From: CAYNJF01 sp964397555
GTDB lineage: Bacteria; Pseudomonadota; Gammaproteobacteria; Berkiellales; Berkiellaceae
NCBI GenBank assembly: GCA_964397555.1
Contig: CAYNJF010000033.1
Coordinates: 1 to 26,336, forward strand
Direction: 5' to 3'
DNA length: 26,336 nucleotides
The stretch's first letter is position 1; each line of letters starts with the position of its first letter. A program made the translations under genes and the position numbers. Below, one piece after another: positions 1 through 7,736 of this stretch. Under the pieces are notes generated by a model. The model did not search any database, was not told where the DNA came from, and saw only the letters and a list, made by a program, of their open reading frames with translations.

Positions 1-10
1 TGCCGATGAG

Positions 11-21
11 CCCCCCCCCCC
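11..21. repeat. Homopolymeric C tract (11 C)
   Basis: An uninterrupted run of eleven cytosines lies near the left edge, about 125 bp upstream of the first gene. Tracts of this length are prone to slipped-strand length change and also to sequencing error. Whether it lies inside a coding region that ends left of the window or in a promoter cannot be seen. Confidence 0.9.
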
Positions 22-78
22 ACAAATAGTTGAGCAACTTATAACTTGGGTCTGTCTGGTTATTGTTTGCGCCCGTCA

Positions 79-90
79 CCTATCGATAGG
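79..90. promoter_or_regulatory. Perfect 12-bp palindrome upstream of the 587-residue gene
   Basis: CCTATCGATAGG is a perfect palindrome located 55 bp before the ATG at 145. It may be a binding site for a dimeric regulator; no convincing -35/-10 pair was found next to it, so the role is inference only. Confidence 0.3.
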
Positions 91-144
91 CCCCAGAAAC
101 ATGAGCTTTTAGAATGACTTAAGTTTTTTTTACATCTAAGAATT

Positions 145-1908
145 ATGTTTGGAATGGGAAACGACTCGGGGAGTCAAGAATCACTATGGTCCTTAGGGTA
201 CAGAGCGCTCAAAGAGGCCTCTGTGGCGGTGTACGATTACGTGAGCTATCGTGTAGCCACGCTTGTGCCAAGCGAGGTATGGACTCTGGGTCAGACACCT
301 AGCGAGCCTGTGACTCATGGGTGGCTCCAAAGTGCTTACACGGGAGCCAAGCAAACGATCATGGCACCGCTTGTTGCCTTAGCCCACTGGTGGTCTCCTC
401 CCGTTCAGCCTTCTGCCCTATCGCTTTTTATTGGACGAGTGACAACAAGCGCAAAGAACCTCATCGCAACCGGTCGGCGTTATCTTGGGGATCCCTTTGT
501 TCTTCAAAAACACATCCAATACAGCGCACGATTAATGGATGCGCTCATGTATCCCTCTTATCTTTCAGTCGACACCGATTTAAGTGCTAACGATGATCCG
601 ATTTCATTGGTTAGAAGACTTCATACCTTCAGCGTGAAAAGCTTTGGCTCAACACAACCCCAGTTGTACGCCCAAAAGTTTGTTGAAGACATCACGGCCC
701 AATTTGGTCTTTTTGAGAATAGGCTAAGCGTGGAGCAAAAGGCTCTATTGCAAAGTTTGCATACTCGACAACTCAAATATTCGCAGATGAGTAACAGGCA
801 GCGAGAGTTATTCATTCGTACCTATAACCGTCATGCCAGAGAGGTGTGTCTAAACGGGATTAATGATGCCAACATCGATTTAGTTTACGGTCTGTGTAAT
901 TTGGCGATCTTATCCAAGGCAAACCCAGCTTTGAGCCCCTTATTGGTGGCGGTTGAAAATTGCGCCAAGATGGCTCGATTGTACAACGCAGGCAAGATGA
1001 TTCATTTGAAGGCGTTGGCTTGGAACGTGGGTAAAAAATTGGTGTGGAGCTTATTCCCGGCGGCTTGCTTGAGCGTATCCATGTTCAATAACACCGGTTT
1101 GTTCGGGATGGCCGCTACCATGGGCTTTTGTTCGTTCATCCAATACGGCGCTGTCCCCCTTTCCAACGCGATAGGGCTTATCTCGCCCGAGCATCGCTTA
1201 TTGCTTCAGTTTTCTAAGTCCTTAGCCAAAGGCAATATTCATAAAGCAGATCAAATTGCCCTTCATTTGTATACGACGTATGGGGTCGATTTTGATCTGG
1301 ATTTGATTTCAGAGATCGAAGATACGCTCATTGATAATGTCATTGGACGGATCAAAGAGGCGTTTTTGAAAGGCTTACGTTTGAAGCCGAATGATTTTGC
1401 TGAAGTCATTGAGTCGGATTTAAGTGGGGATCCAAGCGAATCTCAAACCTCAAGGACTCCTTCGATCATCCAAAAAGATCTAGCCGATTTATCGGACGAA
1501 GATGCTTGGAAACTTTATCAAATCCACTTAAAGATGCGTACTTCGTTTAAATTGGCCACCGGTAAAATCAAAACCCTTAAGGCCATGATGGCCAAGGGTA
1601 TAGAATCTGAGGAGGCCTCAAGGACGCCTTTGCAAAGAGCTCGAACGAAGTTGCTCGCCTACAACGCCCTGTGTGCCCCTCTCGCCCAAGATGGGGCTAG
1701 ATACTATCAAAAGGTCTTAGGCTCTGAAGCGCTCCAATGTGCTGAGATATCTAAACAAGAACGGCTTGAGGCATTGCAAACAAAGTTTGATGAGGCGCTT
1801 GCAAAAGCACAAGGCATTCAGGCATGTCGACTTCGACGCCAAATCGACTCGCTCCAAGAGGAAATTAATCGAGTCGAAAAGGCGCAATCCCAATTGGCTC
1901 CCTTTTAA
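145..1908 (+). CDS. Hypothetical protein, 587 aa, with central hydrophobic segments and C-terminal coiled coil
   Basis: I do not recognise a family for this protein. It has no signal peptide. It is mostly helical-looking and polar, with one hydrophobic stretch at about residues 300-350 that could form two membrane segments or a buried hairpin. An acidic, Ser-rich linker lies at about 420-445. The last 45 residues or so are rich in E, K, Q and L in a heptad-like pattern typical of a coiled coil. The ATG start is weakly supported because no clear Shine-Dalgarno sequence precedes it; a second ATG three codons later is equally poor. The 3' end overlaps the convergent Nudix gene by 4 bp. A large orphan protein with an internal hydrophobic hairpin and a terminal coiled coil resembles secreted effectors of intracellular gammaproteobacteria, but that is only a guess. 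Confidence 0.7.
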   Translation: MFGMGNDSGSQESLWSLGYRALKEASVAVYDYVSYRVATLVPSEVWTLGQTPSEPVTHGWLQSAYTGAKQTIMAPLVALAHWWSPPVQPSALSLFIGRVTTSAKNLIATGRRYLGDPFVLQKHIQYSARLMDALMYPSYLSVDTDLSANDDPISLVRRLHTFSVKSFGSTQPQLYAQKFVEDITAQFGLFENRLSVEQKALLQSLHTRQLKYSQMSNRQRELFIRTYNRHAREVCLNGINDANIDLVYGLCNLAILSKANPALSPLLVAVENCAKMARLYNAGKMIHLKALAWNVGKKLVWSLFPAACLSVSMFNNTGLFGMAATMGFCSFIQYGAVPLSNAIGLISPEHRLLLQFSKSLAKGNIHKADQIALHLYTTYGVDFDLDLISEIEDTLIDNVIGRIKEAFLKGLRLKPNDFAEVIESDLSGDPSESQTSRTPSIIQKDLADLSDEDAWKLYQIHLKMRTSFKLATGKIKTLKAMMAKGIESEEASRTPLQRARTKLLAYNALCAPLAQDGARYYQKVLGSEALQCAEISKQERLEALQTKFDEALAKAQGIQACRLRRQIDSLQEEINRVEKAQSQLAPF

Positions 1909-2588
1909 TCAAACAAACACGGCAAATGAGGGTTTTGATGATGCTCGAAACACAATTTGATTTGAGACGCTAAAATCCTAGGCGTCGATAGTGGGGGTAA
2001 ATCGTCAAGCCCAAAAAAATCAATGTCGGAGATTTCAAGATTTGGGGTGGCTTGTCCAGATTGTATCTCGACGAGGAAAAAACATTTGTAGATGTGTTGG
2101 ACTTGTTTGGGATGAGGGTGGCGTTGTTTGTCCAAAAGGGCGACTAATTTGGTCACTTTGCCTTCAAAGCCTGTCTCCTCGATAAATTCTTTTTCCATGC
2201 TTTGGGCTGGGGTGTGGTTTATCTCACTGTAGCCGCCTGGCAACGTCCAAAGCCCATCTTGTCGCTCTTTGACCAATAAAATTTTTCCGTCTTTAAACGC
2301 GGCGCCACGCACATCCACTTTAGGGGTGGCATAGCCTTTGTCACAAAACACGCGTTCGTTGAGGCTTTGCTCACTAAGTCCTGTGTGATGAGTCAAGATC
2401 GAGGCGGACAGGGAGCGGATTTGATGGTAACGTTCAACGTCAAAAGGATCATCGGCAAAGGTGAGCCCATTTTGTGCAACAGCAGCAAGCTCGTTGGCCA
2501 GGGTCAACCAATCGTATTGAGGGGGCTTGGGGGCTTTATCATCCATAAGGGTCACTTTATCCAAAAGTCGACTAAGGTGGGCTGACAC
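1905..2588 (-). CDS. Nudix hydrolase with N-terminal PF12535-like domain
   Basis: A two-part protein. Residues about 25-85 match the N-terminal domain found in the YjhB-type group of Nudix hydrolases (WLTLANELAAVAQNGL, then FCDKGYATPKVDVR). The Nudix fold occupies about 86-205. The Nudix box begins at G119 and ends KEFIEETGF at 133-141, so the metal-binding glutamates E134, E137 and E138 are present. The usual Glu after G-x5 is His (H125) and the usual Arg is Lys (K133). Characterised relatives hydrolyse nucleoside diphosphates linked to another moiety, including CDP-choline and ADP-ribose, with Mg2+ in the cytoplasm. The longest frame begins with GTG at 2588; an ATG at codon 15 (2546) fits the usual family N-terminus better and is a good alternative. 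It is divergent from the MATE gene and convergent with the 587-residue gene. Confidence 0.9.
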   Translation of the reverse strand: MSAHLSRLLDKVTLMDDKAPKPPQYDWLTLANELAAVAQNGLTFADDPFDVERYHQIRSLSASILTHHTGLSEQSLNERVFCDKGYATPKVDVRGAAFKDGKILLVKERQDGLWTLPGGYSEINHTPAQSMEKEFIEETGFEGKVTKLVALLDKQRHPHPKQVQHIYKCFFLVEIQSGQATPNLEISDIDFFGLDDLPPLSTPRILASQIKLCFEHHQNPHLPCLFD

Positions 2589-2603
2589 ACTTGAGAGAGT
2601 GTG
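2586..2603. promoter_or_regulatory. Inverted repeat at the Nudix/MATE divergent region
   Basis: CACACT and AGTGTG form a 6-bp inverted repeat with a 6-nt spacer overlapping the GTG start of the Nudix gene. It sits in the 114-bp divergent region shared with the MATE gene, so it could be an operator or simply a small hairpin. It would lie inside the transcript if the downstream ATG at 2546 is the true start. Confidence 0.25.
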
Positions 2604-2702
2604 ATAATGTTCGCTCCCAATAACTATAGCAAATAGTGAGCATCAGTCAGGACGATTGGAAAGCGAAGGGGATGCGTAGGCTCATCAAAACGGAGACTAC
2701 CC

Positions 2703-4088
2703 ATGGCGGACACTCAGATCCAGCAGAGCACGGGGCCTATGTGGCTCCCTAATCCACTTTTTCGACAATTGTGGGCCTTATCGACGCCCATCATGTTAAG
2801 CGCCCTCTCGGCCACGATGATGAGCTTTGTCGACCGCATCATCTTGGCTCAATACGACACCACTGCTCTGACCGCCGCCTCCACCACGGGCATCATGTTT
2901 ATCTTGTTCTCCTTTGCGACGGTCTCGTTTGCCTCGATGTCCGAAATTTTTGTTGCACGTGCATATGGCGCCAAACAATACAAAGCGCTTAAAGATCCGG
3001 TCTGGGCCATGATTTGGTCGTCTGTTGCGCTCATTATTCCTTTTATCTTCATTGGACTGTATTTAACGCCGTATTTGGTCCCCGCCGTCATATATGAGCA
3101 AGGCGTTGACTATTTAACCTGGCTTTTGATGTCTATCCCGTTTTATCCTTTGGCCACCGCGGTGTCGGCTTTTTTTATCGGTCAGGGAAAAGTGCGGGTG
3201 GTCACCTGCTCGGTGATTGCCGGCTCATTCGCCAATTTGGTGCTTGATATCGCGTTCGTCTTTGGCGTTGAAGGATTCATTCCTGAGATGGGAGTGCGAG
3301 GCGCCGCCATCGCTTCGATGCTAGCTCAAATGCTTGTATGCGTGATTTTGATGACACTCTATTTAAACAAATACAACCGTCATCGATTCAAAACCCATGT
3401 CGCTAAATTTCAAAAAAAGGCGTTTCTCGATTGTTTTCGTGTTGGCTGGGCTCGTTGTTTGGGTCGATTGGTCTCGGTGGGTGGCTGGTCCTTGGCCATC
3501 TATTTATTGTCGTTTGAAAGCTTTGAGCATATTACGGTTTATTCCATCTTACAAAGTGTGTTTATGTGCTTGACCTTCATCAGTGAGGGCATGCAAAAAG
3601 GCGTGTGCGCGCTGGTATCACTGGCCATTGGTCGACAAGACAAACAAGCCTTACCTAAAATCATGACTCAAGCGTTCATCATGGCCGCCATGCTCAGTGC
3701 GATTATTTTAGTCCCCTTTCTGATCATGCCTGAGAAAATTGTGTCGATGTTTATCCCTGAGGGCACGAGTGAGGCGAATTTAGTTGTGATCCGAGAGCTT
3801 TTAGTCACGCACAGCTTATGGATGTGGATCCCCGCCTGCATGTACATGATTGAGCATTTGTTTACCGGTTGGTTTGTGGCCACCAAACGCACCCAATTTG
3901 TCATGATGGCTTCAGGTTTTGGGACCTGGGTCCTATTGGTGCTGCCCATCTTTTTATTCATTCGGGTCTGGCATTTTGGCCCCATTGCCATTATTTATCT
4001 TACGGGGATCCAGGGCATGGCCAAAGCCACCATTTTTTGCCTTCGTTATTGGCGCACTAGACATTTAGGCAGTGCTTTGACGTATTAA
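2703..4088 (+). CDS. MATE family efflux transporter
   Basis: An inner-membrane cation-coupled antiporter of the MATE (NorM/DinF) superfamily that exports organic cations and drugs. The 461-residue length is normal for the family. The protein shows about twelve hydrophobic helices in two six-helix halves. The N-terminal half opens with the typical LSTPIMLSALSATMMSFVDR stretch, where helix 1 holds the conserved Pro and the Asp lies at its end. An internal cytoplasmic loop rich in basic residues (about 220-240) separates the halves. The ATG at 2703 is preceded by a GGAG ribosome-binding site at about -8. It is divergent from the Nudix gene and followed 117 bp later by the M48-like peptidase in the same direction. 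Substrate cannot be told from sequence. Confidence 0.93.
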   Translation: MADTQIQQSTGPMWLPNPLFRQLWALSTPIMLSALSATMMSFVDRIILAQYDTTALTAASTTGIMFILFSFATVSFASMSEIFVARAYGAKQYKALKDPVWAMIWSSVALIIPFIFIGLYLTPYLVPAVIYEQGVDYLTWLLMSIPFYPLATAVSAFFIGQGKVRVVTCSVIAGSFANLVLDIAFVFGVEGFIPEMGVRGAAIASMLAQMLVCVILMTLYLNKYNRHRFKTHVAKFQKKAFLDCFRVGWARCLGRLVSVGGWSLAIYLLSFESFEHITVYSILQSVFMCLTFISEGMQKGVCALVSLAIGRQDKQALPKIMTQAFIMAAMLSAIILVPFLIMPEKIVSMFIPEGTSEANLVVIRELLVTHSLWMWIPACMYMIEHLFTGWFVATKRTQFVMMASGFGTWVLLVLPIFLFIRVWHFGPIAIIYLTGIQGMAKATIFCLRYWRTRHLGSALTY

Positions 4089-4205
4089 ACGTTAACGACG
4101 GCCCTCATAGCCAATTTCTTACACAGGCGCCCTCTTCTAACGAGTAGGCGTTTGAGTTTTCCTATGATGTACTGAAAATATCATAAGAAAAACAAAGGGG
4201 CGCCC

Positions 4206-5051
4206 ATGCTCGGCCTGTTTCAACCCAGAAGAGAGAACCCACCTACGCTATCTAAACACGATGCCCAACGCCTCCAGGGCATCATTGATGAGTTGAGTGC
4301 CTATTCCAGCCAACTCTATCCGGTTTTCATCGCCCCAACCCCTAATTCAGGCATGGCCATGGATGGGGGAAAAATCATTCTTGATCCCTCACTCTTTCAA
4401 GAACCCCACGAAGTGCTTGTCGCCGTCCTAGCTCATGAGTGGGGGCATTTTTATATGAATCATTTTACCACCCCATACAACCAAGGCCGTACTTATTTGC
4501 CCTTGGATTTTGAAGATCAAGCCGATTGGTTCGGGATGCGATTTCTCGCCTCCCATGGGTATGAACTCGAACCGGTGCTCACCTTTACCGAGAAGTTTCG
4601 AGGCGATCGCTTTGACAGACACTCTCAAAGCGTCGAGCGATGCGAAAATTTAAAGCGATGGTATCAAGAGCGCTTGGACGAACTTGGGATAAAACCCACC
4701 ATTGAGCCAAAGATTGAAGACATTAAGTCTCATGAAAGAAAAGAAAAAGGCAAAGCGCCAGTGCTGGCTTTTGAAGCAAGCACTGACTCAACCGAAAGCT
4801 CTGGCGCTCATGAACCTCTTTTGAAAGAAATGGGCACTCAAAGCTCTGACTCTTTAAGCTGCTCAGGAGAGGACTTGAACCGTCATTCATTGGTTCGACA
4901 ACCCGCGGTACTAACCGGGTATAAAAACCGAACCCATCAAAACGCTTTGACAAAAGCCACCTCGAGTGAGCAAGCGCTGAATACTAGTGAGAGCACGGAA
5001 AAAAGTCACGGAAAATCGCGCGTAAAAAGTGCCTCCATGTCCTCAAGGTAA
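4206..5051 (+). CDS. Soluble M48-like zinc metallopeptidase with disordered C-terminal tail
   Basis: Residues 77-81 read HEWGH, the HExxH zinc site (H77 and H81 ligands, E78 catalytic base). EDQAD at 103-107 matches the ExxxD element of M48 peptidases that supplies the third ligand (E103), followed by FGMRFLASHGY as in that family. RHSQSVERCENL at 138-149 resembles the conserved HPxxxER segment. Unlike HtpX or BepA/LoiP it has neither membrane helices nor a signal peptide, and the catalytic core is short (about 160 residues). From about residue 170 to 281 the sequence is Ser/Thr/Lys/Glu-rich and probably disordered. AAGGGG precedes the ATG by 5 nt, supporting this start. A strong terminator follows, so it is the last gene of its transcript. 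Substrate is unknown; cytosolic action or export as an effector are both possible. Confidence 0.8.
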   Translation: MLGLFQPRRENPPTLSKHDAQRLQGIIDELSAYSSQLYPVFIAPTPNSGMAMDGGKIILDPSLFQEPHEVLVAVLAHEWGHFYMNHFTTPYNQGRTYLPLDFEDQADWFGMRFLASHGYELEPVLTFTEKFRGDRFDRHSQSVERCENLKRWYQERLDELGIKPTIEPKIEDIKSHERKEKGKAPVLAFEASTDSTESSGAHEPLLKEMGTQSSDSLSCSGEDLNRHSLVRQPAVLTGYKNRTHQNALTKATSSEQALNTSESTEKSHGKSRVKSASMSSR

Positions 5052-5067
5052 GCCAACATTAATGTAC

Positions 5068-5113
5068 CCCAAGTGCTAAATTGAAAAGGATTTAGCACTT
5101 GGGGTTTTGGTTT
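5068..5113 (+). terminator. Intrinsic terminator after the M48-like gene
   Basis: A perfect 15-bp stem (CCCCAAGTGCTAAAT at 5068-5082 against 5091-5105) with an 8-nt loop is followed by a T-rich run. It sits 17 bp past the stop codon of the peptidase gene. On the other strand there is no T tract, so it acts mainly rightward, though the long stem could also slow the leftward transcript ending at 5126. Confidence 0.85.
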
Positions 5114-5125
5114 CGTTGAGATCAT

Positions 5126-5728
5126 TTATGGCTGATAGCCAAACAAATCGGGGGAAAGCGATTGTAAGATGAGCGCTTTGGCTTTGACAAAATTGGCATC
5201 ACCTTGAGTGGCTTTCAAAAAGTCCTCAATCCCCTCTTGACCGTAGTGACGTTTGGCGTATTGGAAGCCAAAAATGCCACCTTGGTATTCGGTGTATCGC
5301 CAAACATTAAATTCAAAGACTTGCCCTCTTTCTTGGCTCATTTCAAACGACATAAAGATCACATTGACGCTGTTGGGATCCTTTTCGTCCTCAACCATAG
5401 CATTGAGTATAAATCCTTCACTGTTGTCGACGGTGTAACCCATCATTCGAGCAAAGTCTTTGGCACTGGTGTGTTTCTTATAATGATAAATGCTTACCAT
5501 ATCCTCCCAATCATCCAGCGACTGGCCCTCAGGAGTATACTCGATAAATGAAAGCGCGGGTGTGTTTTGATGAAATCTTTTTAAAAATTGAAGCGGTTTG
5601 TCGCCCTCAAAGACGGTTAACTTCTTCAAAATCTGCGACTCATTTAAACTGGGTTTAGCCAAAGCCGTCACCGGGGTGATCGCAATCATGAAAATCATGA
5701 CCCACTTGATGCTGAACCATTTAATCAT
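5126..5728 (-). CDS. Exported protein of unknown family, about 200 aa
   Basis: The protein starts with a clear Sec signal peptide: MIKWFSIKW, a hydrophobic core (VMIFMIAI), then TPVTALA with likely cleavage before KP, giving a mature protein of about 176 residues in the periplasm or outside. The start at 5728 is chosen because AAGGAGG lies just upstream at ideal spacing and the signal peptide begins there; the frame is open for 26 more codons upstream but those lack support. The mature part is soluble, mixed alpha/beta and aromatic-rich, with segments such as EYTPEGQSLDDWEDM and WRYTEYQGGIFGFQYAKR. I recognise no catalytic motif. It lies 145 bp downstream of the Ser/Thr kinase gene on the same strand and may be co-expressed. 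Confidence 0.8.
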   Translation of the reverse strand: MIKWFSIKWVMIFMIAITPVTALAKPSLNESQILKKLTVFEGDKPLQFLKRFHQNTPALSFIEYTPEGQSLDDWEDMVSIYHYKKHTSAKDFARMMGYTVDNSEGFILNAMVEDEKDPNSVNVIFMSFEMSQERGQVFEFNVWRYTEYQGGIFGFQYAKRHYGQEGIEDFLKATQGDANFVKAKALILQSLSPDLFGYQP

Positions 5729-5770
5729 TGTGCCCTCCTTGCAACTCAACGCCTTGTATCGGTCCCCCAT

Positions 5771-5801
5771 AAAAAGACTTGAGCATGGATTGTGGCCATG
5801 C
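5771..5801 (-). terminator. Weak hairpin with T run between kinase and exported-protein genes
   Basis: GCATGG (5783-5788) pairs with CCATGC (5796-5801) around a 7-nt loop. Reading leftward it is followed after 7 nt by five T residues. It could be a weak terminator or attenuator for the kinase transcript. The short stem and displaced T run make this uncertain. Confidence 0.3.
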
Positions 5802-5873
5802 ACCATTAAAAAGGTGACGTCTTTTCATGAGCCTGACATGCAATATGCTCGAGCCTTTGTGAGGACCAAATCG

Positions 5874-7622
5874 TTATGGATTCATCCTTTGCTTTCCTTT
5901 CCTATCATTGACTTGGGTGTCTTTTCTGTTTGCATCAACGTGAATGGCCAGACCAGGAAGAAAAGTCTGCTTGCTTGAGCCACCAAAAGAAGACGTGTTG
6001 GTGGGCCTGCCATCACCATGAGCGCCTGACTCTAGGGTCATTGTCGTATCATGAGCATCGCTGTCGTTTTTTACCTCACGGTCGAGCGCACCCTCTTTTT
6101 TTAAACGGTATAATTCTTGTTGAAAAGGATTATCATCAAAGTGCTCGGGATATTTATCAGCTGTTGGCGATGCCATGATATCCATACTATAATGTTCAGA
6201 GCTACTCAAAGGAGTATCAGGTTTAGAATGTTCAGAGCTACTCAAAGGATTATTAGGTTCAGAATGTTCAGCGCTACTCAAAGGATTATCAGGTTCAGAA
6301 TGTTCAGCGCTACTCAAAGGATTATCAGGTTCAGAACCCTCTAACATGTCCACTTGTCGTGTACTTGAACAACCTTGCATATTAGATGCATCAAGGTCAT
6401 CAAACAGTGTAGTTCGATAGGGGTAGGAACAGGGCAAACCTTTGAAAAGTAATTCTCTGTCGTAAGGACCGACTGTTGTAGAGATTCCACAATCTCGGCT
6501 TTCGGATTGCTCCATAAAAAGATCGAAGTTGAATATCGCTCGTTCGAATCCTTTATGAACGTCACAAATACTGGGTCTTAAGGGTCGATCATGGATGGTC
6601 ATAGCTCTGAGTAAACTGCTTAACCCTGAATGAACAAAAAAAGGATTTATCATGCAATAATCAAACACATTATCGTTTGATAACTTGCCTGTAGGTATGT
6701 GATTAAAATTTAAGTCCACATCACGGCTCTTATAGAAAAAGATCTGAAATACTTTCCCTAAAGCGAAAATATCAGTTGCGTATAAGACATTTTGACCTTT
6801 CTTCCTTTGAAATGGATCCATATACAAATATGTGCCCGCTCTATGAGTGATCGCTCCATGAGGTAATGCAAGGCCAAAATCAATCAACGTCACATGACCT
6901 TGATCATTGATAATCATATTTTTTAGCTTGAGATCCAAGTGGACGATACCCTCTCTACGTAGCCACATTAAACCACGATTTATATTCTGCATAATGCCTA
7001 ACTTTGACAGCAGCGGTGGCCGAAAAATTGTCCCATTTTCAACCCCTTTAAGGAAATCGTATAAACTCATACCATGGATGCAAGGCAGTATAAGGATCCC
7101 TTGTTCGAGATCCATCTGCTGCTCATCTACGTTCCAAAGTTGTTTTAGGTATTCGATTTCTCTTTGTAAGCTTGTTTTAGGAAATTGACGTAAGCCATCT
7201 TCATCTCGACATTGCTTAGAAGCTATTTTGACGACAATCATTTGTTGATCAGATACGCGTCTACCGTAAAAAACTTCAGAGAACCCGCCCGATTTTTTTT
7301 GATTTTCGTTGATGACGTATGACTGGCCATTGAAAGGAAAGATTGAATATTCAATGTGCTCATCCGATGTGGTTGAGAATTCTCCATCTGCCTCACCCGC
7401 AACCCAAGAGCTATCATCGATATGATCCAAGCTTGTATCACGAGAAGCGCTGTTTAATGCTTGTTCATTAGGCTCAATAGACAACAATCTCATCAGATCG
7501 GTCAACCGATTCGTGTCAACCTCAACAGGAGGGACTTTTCTTTGTGCATCATTTTGGAGCTCCAAAGGTACATCTTGTTGAAAATATGGGCTTGTGTCTG
7601 GAAAATTGGGTCCATCGTTCAT
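5874..7622 (-). CDS. Eukaryotic-type serine/threonine protein kinase with repeat-bearing C-terminal tail
   Basis: The kinase domain spans about residues 90-360 of 582. It has a Gly-rich loop (GGFSEVFYG, 112-120), the ATP-anchoring lysine in VVK (K132), a catalytic loop HLDLKLKN (228-235, with D230, K232 and N235), DFG at 248-250, a GTYLYMDP activation-segment end in place of canonical APE, and the helix-F aspartate (D284). All key residues are present, so activity is likely. Residues 1-90 are polar and acidic. The tail (about 365-582) is low-complexity with four 12-residue repeats at 430-477. No transmembrane helix or PASTA/sensor domain is seen, so it is cytosolic, or exported by an unseen route. 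A GTAGG-type site lies upstream of the ATG. The coding sequence is AT-richer than the flanking backbone, suggesting acquisition. Target unknown. Confidence 0.88.
   Translation of the reverse strand: MNDGPNFPDTSPYFQQDVPLELQNDAQRKVPPVEVDTNRLTDLMRLLSIEPNEQALNSASRDTSLDHIDDSSWVAGEADGEFSTTSDEHIEYSIFPFNGQSYVINENQKKSGGFSEVFYGRRVSDQQMIVVKIASKQCRDEDGLRQFPKTSLQREIEYLKQLWNVDEQQMDLEQGILILPCIHGMSLYDFLKGVENGTIFRPPLLSKLGIMQNINRGLMWLRREGIVHLDLKLKNMIINDQGHVTLIDFGLALPHGAITHRAGTYLYMDPFQRKKGQNVLYATDIFALGKVFQIFFYKSRDVDLNFNHIPTGKLSNDNVFDYCMINPFFVHSGLSSLLRAMTIHDRPLRPSICDVHKGFERAIFNFDLFMEQSESRDCGISTTVGPYDRELLFKGLPCSYPYRTTLFDDLDASNMQGCSSTRQVDMLEGSEPDNPLSSAEHSEPDNPLSSAEHSEPNNPLSSSEHSKPDTPLSSSEHYSMDIMASPTADKYPEHFDDNPFQQELYRLKKEGALDREVKNDSDAHDTTMTLESGAHGDGRPTNTSSFGGSSKQTFLPGLAIHVDANRKDTQVNDRKGKQRMNP
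6192..6335 (-). repeat. Four in-frame 36-bp tandem repeats in the kinase gene
   Basis: Four consecutive 36-bp units encode SEPDNPLSSAEH, the same again, SEPNNPLSSSEH and SKPDTPLSSSEH. The two units nearest the kinase domain are nearly identical in DNA, while the distal two have diverged, indicating recent stepwise expansion. Each unit carries Ser residues beside acidic or Pro residues, so the array may be a phosphorylation or docking tail. Confidence 0.95.
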
Positions 7623-7668
7623 GGCATGTACCTACTTCAAAAAAGATCACGTTTGTTTGCAGAAAAGA

Positions 7669-7692
7669 AACTTATAAGTTATTTAACTTATT
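7669..7692. promoter_or_regulatory. Overlapping palindromes (AACTTAT half-sites) at the kinase promoter
   Basis: Three half-sites alternate in direction: AACTTAT at 7669-7675, ATAAGTT at 7674-7680 and AACTTAT at 7685-7691. The first pair makes a perfect 12-bp palindrome, the second pair an inverted repeat with a 4-nt spacer. The array covers the predicted start site and touches the -10 element, the position expected for a repressor operator. Confidence 0.4.
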
Positions 7693-7718
7693 GTATTTAT
7701 TAATAGGCTACAAAGCAA
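7690..7718 (-). promoter_or_regulatory. Predicted sigma70-type promoter of the kinase gene
   Basis: Reading leftward, TTGCTT (7713-7718) and TACAAT (7690-7695) are separated by exactly 17 bp. The start site would be near 7683, giving a leader of about 60 nt. The -35 is a 3/6 match and the -10 a 5/6 match, so support is moderate. The -35 overlaps a 10-bp tandem direct repeat (AATTCGTAGA, AATTCGTAGC at 7717-7736). Confidence 0.45.
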
Positions 7719-7736
7719 TTCGTAGAAATTCGTAGC

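Noticed and set aside
2582..2609. CTGACA and GATAAT as a promoter for the MATE gene
   Set aside because: Both boxes are good but the spacer is only 15 bp, too short for confident assignment.
5729..5806. A 26-codon upstream extension of the exported protein
   Set aside because: It would bury the signal peptide behind a polar leader; the ATG at 5728 has AAGGAGG at ideal spacing.
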